Shown here: in pieces, positions 16,986 through 25,161 of the stretch
Layout of the letters: every line of letters begins with the position of its first letter
How positions within the stretch are numbered: position 1 is the first letter of the stretch
Assembly (NCBI GenBank): GCA_030386295.1
Contig: JANQAO010000001.1
Coordinates: 323,546 to 387,545 of the forward strand
Direction: 5' to 3'
Length of the DNA stretch: 64,000 nucleotides
Source of the DNA: Candidatus Persebacteraceae bacterium Df01
GTDB taxonomy: Bacteria; Pseudomonadota; Gammaproteobacteria; Tethybacterales; Persebacteraceae
Notes under the pieces: model-generated
The model's database searches: none
What the model was told of the DNA's origin: nothing
The model's input: the letters and a program-made list of their open reading frames with translations, nothing else
Translations under genes and position numbers: made by a program

Positions 16986-17201
16986 ATGTCAACAATTGGA
17001 TATGATAGTTGGGCGGTAGATTTAGCTGAAGTTGGTGCGATTTATCCATTTCAGGGCTCTGAAGTGCTAATGACCATCATCGGCGTGGCATTTTGGATTG
17101 GCTGGCACGTCGTACAAATTAAAAGTGAAAACCGCGAAATTGCCGAAGACATCGCAAGTGCGACGCCGGATGCTGTTTCGCGCTCAATAGACCGCTACTG
17201 A
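16986..17201 (+). CDS. 71-residue single-helix membrane protein of the methylamine operon
   Basis: Good ribosome site (AGGAAAGGAC) before the ATG. The protein has a short N-terminal part with an acidic and aromatic motif (YDSWAVDLAEVGAIYPFQG), one membrane helix (about residues 27-45, LMTIIGVAFWIGWHVVQIK) and a charged tail of about 25 residues. It lies 30 bases after amt and 66 before mgsA on the same strand, so it is surely part of the operon. I do not recognise a named family. Candidates are an accessory subunit of Amt or a membrane anchor for the Mgs complex; both are guesses from position. Codon use and spacing are like the neighbours, which argues for a real gene. Confidence 0.7.
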   Translation: MSTIGYDSWAVDLAEVGAIYPFQGSEVLMTIIGVAFWIGWHVVQIKSENREIAEDIASATPDAVSRSIDRY

Positions 17202-17267
17202 CATCGTGGGATACGTAATTTTTTCCTTCCGGGAGTTGCCGGGAGGAGGCTTTGGGGCGGCATAACG

Positions 17268-18170
17268 ATGTGCGGTATTGTTGGGTTATTCTTAAAAAAC
17301 GAAACATGGCGACAACAGCTGGGTGCACTATTCTCACCTATGCTAATTGAAATGACTGATCGCGGCCCCGATAGTGCTGGTGTAGCGGTGTATCATGCCC
17401 ACACAGCAGATGGCGGTAAAGTTACTTGCGTCCACCCGGATGCGGCTTTTGATTGGGCTGTGTTAGTCGCCCGTGCGCAAGCGCAAATCGGTGCCGAAAT
17501 TGTCGTGCGACAGCGTGGCTCTCACACGGTATTAAAAACGGCAGATGCTGTAGCATTGGCGGATTTTTTACGCGCAGATTGCCCGCAAATTGACATTGTA
17601 GGCGTTGGCGATGTAATAGAAATTTACAAAGAGACCGGCTTGCCGGCGCACGTATGCGAGTCTTTTGGTGTTGCCGGCATGGCGGGAACACACGCCATTG
17701 GTCACACTCGCATGGCGACGGAAAGTGCCGTTACTACTGCTGGCTCACATCCGTTTTCTACCGGTTATGATTTGTGTTTGGTGCATAACGGATCGCTCTC
17801 TAATCATAACCGATTACGCGAAAAATTAACCGCGCATGAAGGCGTTGTTTTTAAAACAGAAAATGACACCGAAGTGGGTGCTGCTTATATCGCCAGCCGA
17901 CTGCAGGCAGGAAGAAGCTTGCATCAGGCACTGGAAGACAGCTTAAATGATTTGGATGGCTTTTTTACTTTTGTCGCTGGCACCGGCGGCGGCTTTGCCG
18001 TTTTGCGTGATCCCATTGCCTGTAAGCCCGCAGTGCTCGCCGAAACAGACGATTATGTGGCTTTTGGTTCCGAATTTCGCGCGCTTTCTAGCTTACCAAA
18101 TATCGATAGTGCCAAGCTGTGGGAGCCAGAACCGGCAGTGGTGTACAGTTGGGAAGGACAAGCAGCGTGA
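17268..18170 (+). CDS. mgsA: N-methylglutamate synthase subunit A (class II glutamine amidotransferase domain)
   Basis: 300 residues, a stand-alone class II amidotransferase domain as in the N-terminus of glutamate synthase. Cys2 in MCGIVGLF is the nucleophile after Met removal; MTDRGPDSAGVAVY, IGHTRMATESAV, HPFSTGYDLCLVHNGSLSNHN and ENDTEVGAAYI are the other active-site stretches. In the proposed mechanism it would cleave gamma-glutamylmethylamide and release methylamine to MgsC. The neighbours mgsB and mgsC supply the other glutamate synthase modules. A glutamate synthase-like role independent of methylamine is the alternative, but gmaS in the same operon argues against it. Confidence 0.88.
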   Translation: MCGIVGLFLKNETWRQQLGALFSPMLIEMTDRGPDSAGVAVYHAHTADGGKVTCVHPDAAFDWAVLVARAQAQIGAEIVVRQRGSHTVLKTADAVALADFLRADCPQIDIVGVGDVIEIYKETGLPAHVCESFGVAGMAGTHAIGHTRMATESAVTTAGSHPFSTGYDLCLVHNGSLSNHNRLREKLTAHEGVVFKTENDTEVGAAYIASRLQAGRSLHQALEDSLNDLDGFFTFVAGTGGGFAVLRDPIACKPAVLAETDDYVAFGSEFRALSSLPNIDSAKLWEPEPAVVYSWEGQAA

Positions 18171-18856
18171 ACGCTACGTCGGGAATATTGGAGCTGGAAC
18201 TGGATGATTTATCCGCCATTAATCGTCGGTTACAAGCCCCAGAAAAGGTGACTGATTTTCGTATTTTGCGTCCGCAAGGCGCTCATACGCTGGCGTGTGG
18301 TTTGAATGCGCCGTTGACTGTGCGCATTGCGGGGCACGTTGGTTATTATTGCGCTGGTATGAACAAACAAGCAACCGTCATCATTGAGGGTAATGCAGGC
18401 GCCGGTGTTGCCGAAAATATGATGTCGGGAACCGTGCGGGTGACGGGCGATGCAAGCCAATCGGCAGGTGCGACCGCGCACGGCGGTTTGTTGGTGGTAG
18501 AAGGTAATGCGGCGGCACGATGTGGTATTTCGCTGAAAGGGGCGGATATTGTGGTGTTTGGCGATGTCGGGCACATGAGTATGTTTATGGCGCAGCGCGG
18601 ACGACTGGTGGTGTTTGGCGATGCTGGTGAAGCACTGGGTGATTCTATTTACGAAGCGCGCATTTACGTGCGTGGCAAGGCTGATAAGTTGGGGGCGGAT
18701 TGTGTGCAAAAAGACATGCGAGATGAACACCGAGATGAATTGCGTGAGTTGCTTGCCGCCGCAGGAGCACCAGAAGTTAATCTTGATGATTTTAAACGCT
18801 ATGGTTCGGTGCGCCAACTATATCATTTCAATATTGATAACGCAGGCGCATACTAA
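18167..18856 (+). CDS. mgsB: N-methylglutamate synthase subunit B (GXGXG domain)
   Basis: Start chosen as GTG 18167, which overlaps the mgsA stop (GTGA); an earlier in-frame start would lie inside mgsA. The 229-residue product is the glutamate synthase C-terminal GXGXG beta-helix domain: repeats such as RIAGHVGYYCAGMN, VIIEGNAGAGVAENM, TVRVTGDASQSAG and LVVFGDAGEALGDSIYEA show the regular glycine spacing. In glutamate synthase this domain is structural and links the amidotransferase and synthase sites. The stop is followed six bases later by mgsC. Confidence 0.87.
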   Translation: MNATSGILELELDDLSAINRRLQAPEKVTDFRILRPQGAHTLACGLNAPLTVRIAGHVGYYCAGMNKQATVIIEGNAGAGVAENMMSGTVRVTGDASQSAGATAHGGLLVVEGNAAARCGISLKGADIVVFGDVGHMSMFMAQRGRLVVFGDAGEALGDSIYEARIYVRGKADKLGADCVQKDMRDEHRDELRELLAAAGAPEVNLDDFKRYGSVRQLYHFNIDNAGAY

Positions 18857-18862
18857 AATAAT

Positions 18863-20173
18863 ATGTCAGATAATTGGTCACTTAAAGAATCGCACACATT
18901 TAATCGTCGAATTATTGACGACATTCGGCGGGCGGCAAAAACAGGGTTGTATCGCATTCGCGGTGGCGGGGCAAAACGGGCAGTTCCATCTTTTGATGAT
19001 TTAGTGTTTTTGGGTGCATCTATGTCGCGCTATCCGTTGGAAGGATATCGTGAGCATTGCGGTACTGAAGTCACGTTGGGAGCGCGCTACGCCAAAAAGC
19101 CGGTGCGCTTAAAAATCCCAATTACTATCGCCGGCATGAGTTTTGGCTCTCTATCAGCCAACGCCAAAGAAGCATTGGGGCGTGGTGCTAGCGCGATGGG
19201 TACTTCTACCACCACCGGCGATGGTGGTATGACTACGGAAGAGCGAGAGCATTCACAAATATTGGTGTATCAATATTTACCGTCGCGCTACGGCATGAAT
19301 CCAGATGACTTGCGCCGTGCCGATGCTATTGAGGTAGTTGTGGGTCAAGGTGCCAAGCCCGGTGGGGGTGGCATGTTGCTGGGGCAAAAAATTAGCGCGC
19401 GCGTGGCACAAATGCGTGACTTGCCGGAAGGTATTGACCAACGTTCGGCTTGCCGTCATCCTGATTGGACCGGACCGGACGATTTGGCTATTAAAATTAG
19501 AGAATTGCGTGAGATTACTGCGTGGGAAAAACCGATTTATGTTAAGTGTGGCGCGTCCCGCCCCTATTACGACACGCTACTGGCGGTCAAAGCGGGCGCT
19601 GACGTGGTAGTGATGGACGGTATGCAAGGTGGCACAGCGGCAACACAGGAAGTGTTTATAGAGCACGTGGGGATTCCCACTTTGGCGGCAGTACGGCAGG
19701 CAGTAGCGGCGCTCAAAGAAGCGAACATGCATCGCACGGTACAATTGGTTGTCGCTGGCGGCATTCGTTCCGGTTCCGATGTGGCTAAAGCACTGGCAAT
19801 GGGAGCAGATGCAGTTTCTGTCGGTACAGCGGCACTTATTGCTATTGGTGACAATGCGCCACAGTATGATGAAGAATATCAGGCTTTGGGGTCGGCGGCT
19901 GGGTTTTGGGAAGATTATCAAGACGGCACAGATCCTGCCGGTATTACTACGCAGGATGCTGAGTTGATGAAGCGAGTTAATCCCGAAGCGGCAGGGCGAC
20001 GACTGGCTAACTATTTACGCGTGTTGACAATGGAAGCACAAACGTTAGCACGCGCCAACGGTAAATCACATGTACACAATTTAGAGCCCGAAGATTTAGC
20101 AGCAGTTACTGTTGAGGCGGCGGCGATGGCCGGTGTGCCGCTGGCGGGGACTAATTGGGTACCGGGCAGTTAG
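18863..20173 (+). CDS. mgsC: N-methylglutamate synthase subunit C (FMN-binding glutamate synthase domain)
   Basis: 436 residues, the FMN-binding TIM-barrel domain of glutamate synthase. Seen are ITIAGMSFGSLSANAKEALG, STTTGDGGMTTEERE, the GQGAKPGGGGMLLGQKI loop, VVMDGMQGGTAATQEV, and VAGGIRSGSDVAKALAMGAD at the FMN phosphate. In bacterial and ferredoxin glutamate synthases a cysteine trio near the end of the barrel holds a [3Fe-4S] cluster; here that place reads GSAAGFWEDYQDGTDPAGITTQ with no cysteine, and none occurs after about residue 230. The enzyme therefore probably lacks the cluster, which fits the redox-neutral exchange proposed for N-methylglutamate synthase. Last protein gene of the operon. 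Confidence 0.88.
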   Translation: MSDNWSLKESHTFNRRIIDDIRRAAKTGLYRIRGGGAKRAVPSFDDLVFLGASMSRYPLEGYREHCGTEVTLGARYAKKPVRLKIPITIAGMSFGSLSANAKEALGRGASAMGTSTTTGDGGMTTEEREHSQILVYQYLPSRYGMNPDDLRRADAIEVVVGQGAKPGGGGMLLGQKISARVAQMRDLPEGIDQRSACRHPDWTGPDDLAIKIRELREITAWEKPIYVKCGASRPYYDTLLAVKAGADVVVMDGMQGGTAATQEVFIEHVGIPTLAAVRQAVAALKEANMHRTVQLVVAGGIRSGSDVAKALAMGADAVSVGTAALIAIGDNAPQYDEEYQALGSAAGFWEDYQDGTDPAGITTQDAELMKRVNPEAAGRRLANYLRVLTMEAQTLARANGKSHVHNLEPEDLAAVTVEAAAMAGVPLAGTNWVPGS

Positions 20174-20204
20174 TCAGCTAGTCAAGACGGTCAGACACTG
20201 GCGC

Positions 20205-20234
20205 TTGTGCAAGTAGGTAGATATTACTTATAAT
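20205..20234 (+). promoter_or_regulatory. Promoter of the tRNA-Gly-Cys-Leu cluster
   Basis: TTGTGC (20205-20210), 18-base spacer and a perfect TATAAT (20229-20234), 24 bases before the first tRNA. This is the clearest -10 box nearby and fits a tRNA operon that may read through into argJ. Confidence 0.6.
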
Positions 20235-20258
20235 TTCGTTTTTGATTATTTGCGCGCG

Positions 20259-20334
<76 letters not shown>

Positions 20335-20380
20335 TGTTTGTCCGCGAAAGATTTTATGTTTATGCGCTCACAGTTGCTAA

Positions 20381-20454
20381 GGCGGGATGGCAGAGTGGTT
20401 ATGCAGCGGCCTGCAAAGCCGTGTACGCCGGTTCGATTCCGACTCCCGCCTCCA
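20381..20454 (+). tRNA. tRNA-Cys (anticodon GCA)
   Basis: 74 bases including encoded CCA. Acceptor GGCGGGA pairs with TCCCGCC, anticodon loop CTGCAAA carries GCA, T arm GGTTCGATTCC. Second of the cluster. Confidence 0.97.
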
Positions 20455-20462
20455 ATGTACTT

Positions 20463-20550
20463 GCCCGGATGGTGAAATAGGTAGACACGATGGACTTAAA
20501 ATCCATTGCCCTCATACGGCGTGCCGGTTCGAGTCCGGCTCCGGGCACCA
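20463..20550 (+). tRNA. tRNA-Leu (anticodon TAA)
   Basis: 88 bases including encoded CCA, with the long variable arm of a class II tRNA. Acceptor GCCCGGA pairs with TCCGGGC, anticodon loop ACTTAAAAT carries TAA, T arm GGTTCGAGTCC. Its CCA end is only three bases before the argJ ATG. Confidence 0.97.
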
Positions 20551-20553
20551 AAT

Positions 20554-21756
20554 ATGGCGGTTAATCTTTCACCGCCGTCAGTTCTTGAACCAATCGCTGG
20601 AGTGCGTTTGGCATCAACGCGGGCGATTAAGTCCAAAAATCGTGATGATTTGACCGTGTTGGCTATAGACGCTGGTGCGACCGTTTCCGGAGTATTCACG
20701 CAAAATCGCTATCCAGCACCGCCGGTGCAAGTTTGCCGTACGCATTTGGGTGTGGACAAGACGAATGGCGACATTCGCGGTCTGGCAATTAATGCCGGTA
20801 TCGCCAATGCTGGCACTTTGGGACGAGGGTTGCATGATGCCCAAGAATCTTGCCGCTTGCTTGCTAATTTGTTGGGCTGTGAGGCGCGGCAAATTTTGCC
20901 ATTTTCTACTGGTGTGATTATGGAACCGCTGCCGATGGAAAATTATGCGCGCGGCTTACAGCGTTGTGCTGGCAAATTAATTCATGACAACTGGCTGGCG
21001 GCTGCAAGTGCCATTATGACTACCGACACGGTGACCAAAGGAATAAGCCGCCAAGTGCAAATTAACGGTAACACGATTACCGTAACCGGTATTGCAAAAG
21101 GCTCAGGCATGATTCATCCCAACATGGCGACTATGCTGGCATTTGTTGCCACCGATGCCGCTATTCCGGCACCGTTATTGGCGCAGTGGCAGCGTGACAT
21201 TGTTGACGACACTTTTAACGCCATCAGTGTAGATGGTGACACGTCTACCAATGATTCATTTATGCTCATTGCCACTGGTAAAGCTGGAGACGGCAATCAC
21301 ACCGTCGTGCGTGATGCCATTGCCGGCGTTTGCGCTCATTTGGCCGAATGTATTGTCCGTGACGGCGAAGGTGCAAGCAAACTCGTCACCATTCGCGTGT
21401 ATGGTGGGAGTGACAAAGAAACGTGTTTGCGTGTTGCTCGCGCGGTTGCCTGCTCGCCGTTGGTCAAAACCGCACTGGCGGCCGGTGATGCTAATGTCGG
21501 ACGGTTTCTTATGGCTATTGGTAACGCCGGCGGTAATTTTGTGCCAGATTGTGTCACTATGCATGTCGACAGCACACCGGTACTTTTCAATGGCGGTCTA
21601 CATTCCGAATATTGTGAAGAAAAAACGGCAGCAGTGTTAGCGATGGATGAAATAATGATTGTGATTGGTTTGGGGAAAGGTGCTTATGAGGCGACGCTCA
21701 AAACTTGCGATTTAACCGCCCGCTATATTGAAATTAACGCCGCCTACCGCAGTTGA
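20554..21756 (+). CDS. argJ: Bifunctional glutamate N-acetyltransferase/ornithine acetyltransferase ArgJ
   Basis: Start set at ATG 20554 (MAVNLSPPSV) because it agrees with the usual ArgJ N-terminus; the longer frame would run through tRNA-Leu. That start lies three bases after the tRNA CCA, with no ribosome site unless it is inside the tRNA. The 400-residue protein moves the acetyl group from acetylornithine to glutamate in arginine synthesis. The self-cleavage site is in KGSGMIHPNMATML, where the Thr becomes the nucleophile of the beta chain. Other hallmarks are PFSTGVIMEPLP, TTDTVTKGISRQV, SVDGDTSTNDSFM and the terminal YIEINAAYRS. It is followed immediately by the DUF815 ATPase and Nudix-ThiE genes. 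Confidence 0.94.
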   Translation: MAVNLSPPSVLEPIAGVRLASTRAIKSKNRDDLTVLAIDAGATVSGVFTQNRYPAPPVQVCRTHLGVDKTNGDIRGLAINAGIANAGTLGRGLHDAQESCRLLANLLGCEARQILPFSTGVIMEPLPMENYARGLQRCAGKLIHDNWLAAASAIMTTDTVTKGISRQVQINGNTITVTGIAKGSGMIHPNMATMLAFVATDAAIPAPLLAQWQRDIVDDTFNAISVDGDTSTNDSFMLIATGKAGDGNHTVVRDAIAGVCAHLAECIVRDGEGASKLVTIRVYGGSDKETCLRVARAVACSPLVKTALAAGDANVGRFLMAIGNAGGNFVPDCVTMHVDSTPVLFNGGLHSEYCEEKTAAVLAMDEIMIVIGLGKGAYEATLKTCDLTARYIEINAAYRS

Positions 21757-21757
21757 A

Positions 21758-22609
21758 ATGAAAGAAGCGCGCATTGCAGTAGTGTTAGAGCGTATCGCCA
21801 TCGCATTGGAACGGCAAGGAATTGCGCCGAGGGCGGAGGATTTTGATAATGCTTGCTGCTGGCGATGGGAAGCGGCGCCGTTGGGTGGAAGATTAACTGC
21901 AATTGAACGACCACAATTTGAGTCGCTTGATAAATTGCGTGGGCTGGACAAGCAAATTGCGCTTGTTGACGCCAATACTCGTTGTTTTTTGCGTGGTGCT
22001 CCATCCTGTCACGTATTGCTGACTGGGCCGCGCGGTACTGGCAAGTCATCGGTGGTGCGAGGAGTGTTTTCTCGTCACGCTGATAGTGGGTTGCGTTTAA
22101 TTGAATGCGATGCAGCAGGGCTGGCGCAGTTGCCAGCAATTTTGCCGGCACTTGCGATGCGGCGGGAAAAATTCATACTGTACTGCGACGATTTGTCATT
22201 CGGTCGGTCTAACACCAGCACTTTGTTTCAGCGTCTCAAAAGCGCTCTTGAAGGCGGATTTAGCGGCACTGACAATTTGCGAGTGTATTCTACGTCTAAC
22301 CGTCGCCATCTCATTTCAGAAAACTATGACGAAAATCTAGAAGGTTATTCCGGAGGTGACGAAATTCATCCCGGTGAAACGAATGAAGAAAAAATTTCAC
22401 TTTCTGATCGGTTTGGTTTGTGGATACCGTTTTGCGCGCCGACAGTGCAAGAATATGAACAGTTAGTGCGCCACTGGCTCGGCGAGTATGGCGTCGCTGT
22501 GACCGCGGCGCGGTTGGGCGAGGCGCGGTTGTGGGCGGACCGTCGCGGTTCCGTGAGCGGGCGTGTGGCGCGCCACTTTGCTATTGCCTGTGCTGCTAAA
22601 AGTGACTGA
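21758..22609 (+). CDS. DUF815-family AAA ATPase
   Basis: 283 residues from ATG 21758, one base after the argJ stop; a TTG at 21728 inside argJ is an alternative. This is the DUF815 type of P-loop ATPase: Walker A LLTGPRGTGKSSVVRG (about residues 89-104), Walker B KFILYCDDLSFGR, and the sensor region RVYSTSNRRHLISE, then SLSDRFGLWIPF. The family is widespread next to argJ and mutT in Beta- and Gammaproteobacteria, but its role is not established. The end overlaps the next gene by eight bases. Confidence 0.85.
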   Translation: MKEARIAVVLERIAIALERQGIAPRAEDFDNACCWRWEAAPLGGRLTAIERPQFESLDKLRGLDKQIALVDANTRCFLRGAPSCHVLLTGPRGTGKSSVVRGVFSRHADSGLRLIECDAAGLAQLPAILPALAMRREKFILYCDDLSFGRSNTSTLFQRLKSALEGGFSGTDNLRVYSTSNRRHLISENYDENLEGYSGGDEIHPGETNEEKISLSDRFGLWIPFCAPTVQEYEQLVRHWLGEYGVAVTAARLGEARLWADRRGSVSGRVARHFAIACAAKSD

Positions 22610-23537
22610 TACGCACGCCGCTGTCGGCATCATTTGGCGCGGTGATAACGAAGTGTTGATGCAGCGGCGACGCCCACAGCAAACTTTTTCTGGTTACTGG
22701 GAATTTCCCGGAGGAAAAATTCAGTTCGGCGAAACACCTGCGCAAGCATTGTGTCGGGAGTTGCAGGAAGAATTGGGTATTACTGTCACTACATTACAGC
22801 CGTGGCTGCGTCGTCGTCATCAATATCCACATGGTAATGTTATGTTGCATTTTTTTCATGTGCGCGCTTATGCTGGCGTTCCGTATGCAGCCGAAGGTCA
22901 GCAATGGCAATGGACGCTGCTTGCCCAATCGCCGTCACCATTGTTGCCGGCTAATCTGTCCTTGTGGAAATGGTTGTCTTTGCCATCGGTGTGCGCTGTG
23001 ACGGCGGCGGAAATTTTTGGTGTGGAGGAAATGATAAAACGCATGCAAGCGGCATTGGCGAATAGGCTGAAGTTGGTGCAATTACGTGATAAAAATATTT
23101 CTGCCGAGGGGCGGCGACACTTGGCAACGACAGCGGCGACGTTGTGCCGAGCACATCAAGCGCTGTTGTTAATTAATGACGATGAGCAATTGGCGCGCGA
23201 TGTGCAAGCAGATGGTGTGCATTTGAGCTCTGGTAAGCTGGCAGTGTGTGATAGACGCCCTGATTTTTTGTGGGCGGCGGCATCGTGCCACCATGAGGCC
23301 GACATTGCTAAGGCGGTGACATTAGGATTGGATTTTGTTGTGTTATCACCGGTAAACAAAACACTGACTCACGTGAAAGCCACACCTTTAGGTTGGGAGC
23401 GATTTGCTGAATTTGCGACTACTGCTGGATTGCCGGTATATGCTTTAGGTGGCATGACGGTGGCAGATATTGCCGTTGCTCAGCAACACAGCGGTCAAGG
23501 TATTGGTATGATGCGGCAAGCGTGGAATGTACAATAA
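22602..23537 (+). CDS. Nudix hydrolase fused to a thiamine phosphate synthase-like domain
   Basis: 311 residues from GTG 22602; an upstream GTG at 22563 would extend it inside DUF815. Residues 1-130 are a MutT-type Nudix hydrolase with a complete Nudix box, GGKIQFGETPAQALCRELQ continuing EELGI, so it should hydrolyse oxidised or other nucleoside triphosphates. Residues 145-311 are a ThiE/TenI-like barrel with KLVQLRDKNIS, NDDEQLARDVQADGVHL, LDFVVLSPV and ALGGMT. This two-domain arrangement is known in proteobacteria near argJ. Whether the ThiE part makes thiamine phosphate is open: the motif after DGVHL is LSSG instead of the usual LGQ. Confidence 0.85.
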   Translation: MTDTHAAVGIIWRGDNEVLMQRRRPQQTFSGYWEFPGGKIQFGETPAQALCRELQEELGITVTTLQPWLRRRHQYPHGNVMLHFFHVRAYAGVPYAAEGQQWQWTLLAQSPSPLLPANLSLWKWLSLPSVCAVTAAEIFGVEEMIKRMQAALANRLKLVQLRDKNISAEGRRHLATTAATLCRAHQALLLINDDEQLARDVQADGVHLSSGKLAVCDRRPDFLWAAASCHHEADIAKAVTLGLDFVVLSPVNKTLTHVKATPLGWERFAEFATTAGLPVYALGGMTVADIAVAQQHSGQGIGMMRQAWNVQ

Positions 23538-23685
23538 AAAATCTTATGATGTGGTTAGTTTTTTGATAAAAATAATTGAGCGAAATTTTATTAATTGATA
23601 GAACAGTTGCGTGTTTATTTGGAGGATAAAGTGTATCTGAAATCGTGTAATAATAGGTAAATAAAAGGTAACTCTCTGGATTGTA

Positions 23686-24141
23686 ATGGAAAATATTAAT
23701 TTATTGTGGTGGCATTGGGCGATTGTCGGTAGCTTGTTGCTGACGCTTGATGTATTACTTATCAATGTTTACTACATTATTTGGTTTGGTATTGGCGCGT
23801 TGACAGTGGCAATATTGCTGGTGTTTTTTCCTGAATTGTCGATGGCGGCACAAATTGCTTCGTTTGGCATATTTGCATTAATATTTTTGGGGCTGTGGAT
23901 TTTCTTTTTGCGTCCGCAGCGCAGCCGACGGTTGATAGAGGAAGCCAAGCGTGAACTGCCTGGTTGTGTTGGAATTGTAGTGCGATTTAACGATGGACAA
24001 GGTTTGATGCGCCTACAACGTCCTATTGGTGGACGTGATTTGTGGAATTTTGTGTCACAGCAGCCGCTACACCCGGGCGAAAAAGTGGTGGCTGACAATG
24101 TCGGTGATGATGCTGTGGTTGTCGCTAAAGAAAAGGAATAA
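23686..24141 (+). CDS. NfeD-family membrane protein
   Basis: 151 residues: three membrane helices in the first 80 residues, then a soluble beta-rich OB-like domain (GCVGIVVRFNDGQGLMRLQ, LHPGEKVVADNVGDDAVVV). This matches the short NfeD (YbbL type) that accompanies SPFH proteins. It lies five bases before the SPFH gene and shares its transcript. The partner pair is thought to organise membrane domains or assist quality control of membrane proteins. Confidence 0.85.
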   Translation: MENINLLWWHWAIVGSLLLTLDVLLINVYYIIWFGIGALTVAILLVFFPELSMAAQIASFGIFALIFLGLWIFFLRPQRSRRLIEEAKRELPGCVGIVVRFNDGQGLMRLQRPIGGRDLWNFVSQQPLHPGEKVVADNVGDDAVVVAKEKE

Positions 24142-24145
24142 AAAT

Positions 24146-24991
24146 ATGCTTATTGTCAATATTGGGTTTTTTATTTTGCTGTTGGTGCTTGTCGCCAACG
24201 GTGTGCGTACAGTGTCGCAGGGAGAGGAATGGATAGTGGAGCGTTTTGGCCGTTATCAGCGTACCTTGTCTCCAGGGCTTTCTTTCATTGTGCCAATATT
24301 TGATCGTGTGGCCTACCGCGTTATAACCAAAGACATTGTTTTGGATATTGACAAACAAGAAGTTATCACTTCCGACAATGCTGTTATTATGACCAACGCT
24401 GTGTCGTTTATTAAAATCACCGATCCGGTGTCATGTATGTACGGTGTAGTGGATTTTCGCATTGCGGTCCGCAATTTAGTGCAAACAGCGTTACGTTCCA
24501 TTATTGGCGAAATGACGCTGGACGAGGCGTTGTCTTCGCGTGAGCATATCAAAGCTAGGTTACAGGGAATGATTGCCGAAGACATGACTGGTTGGGGTAT
24601 TACATTAAAAACGGTGGAAATTCAAGACATTCAGCCATCGCAATCCATGCAGCAAGCTATGGAACAGCAAGCAGCAGCGGAGCGTGATCGCAAAGCGATG
24701 GTAACTCGCGCTGAGGGTGCTAAGCAATCGGCTATTTTGGAAGCTGAGGGGCGCTTTGAATCGGCTAAGCGTGATGCCGATGCCGAAGTGGCATTGGCCG
24801 AAGCATCAAAAAAAGCAATTATGTTGGTGCGCGAAACGACCAATGACGAGTCCTTATCGCTAACATTTTTGCTAGGGCAACGTTATGTGGAAGCAATTCG
24901 TTCTATGGGTGCTTCCGAAAATGGCAAATTTGTCGTGCTACCGGCTGATTTGCAACAAGCGGTGCGGGGATTGATGAATCTCAAGATGTGA
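24146..24991 (+). CDS. qmcA: SPFH/stomatin-like protein, QmcA type
   Basis: Start at ATG 24146 behind AAGGAATAA; 281 residues. One N-terminal membrane helix, then the SPFH domain with SQGEEWIVERFGRYQRTLSPGL, followed by a coiled-coil rich in Glu/Ala/Lys (about residues 170-230) and LLGQRYVEAIRSMGAS. Order nfeD then qmcA agrees with E. coli ybbL-ybbK, although the gene order there is reversed relative to strand. Such proteins oligomerise at the inner membrane. Slightly shorter than E. coli QmcA (305) at the C-terminus. Confidence 0.85.
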   Translation: MLIVNIGFFILLLVLVANGVRTVSQGEEWIVERFGRYQRTLSPGLSFIVPIFDRVAYRVITKDIVLDIDKQEVITSDNAVIMTNAVSFIKITDPVSCMYGVVDFRIAVRNLVQTALRSIIGEMTLDEALSSREHIKARLQGMIAEDMTGWGITLKTVEIQDIQPSQSMQQAMEQQAAAERDRKAMVTRAEGAKQSAILEAEGRFESAKRDADAEVALAEASKKAIMLVRETTNDESLSLTFLLGQRYVEAIRSMGASENGKFVVLPADLQQAVRGLMNLKM

Positions 24992-25161
24992 TTTTTTTAG
25001 AACCGCCGGAAGGAAATTGTCTGGTGATTGTTGTTAACTTTTTGTGCCATTAATCATCATTTAACGGTACATTAAACGGTGGCAATTGTTTACCGGTGCC
25101 TGCTTTTGCGAGTGGCTAAAATAATACCCAGCCGACTATCAGGTTATCAGTTACATCTAAA

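Noticed and set aside
18230-18817. A 195-codon minus-strand open frame opposite mgsB
   Set aside because: His-rich string arising as a shadow of the glycine-rich mgsB repeats; no independent support.
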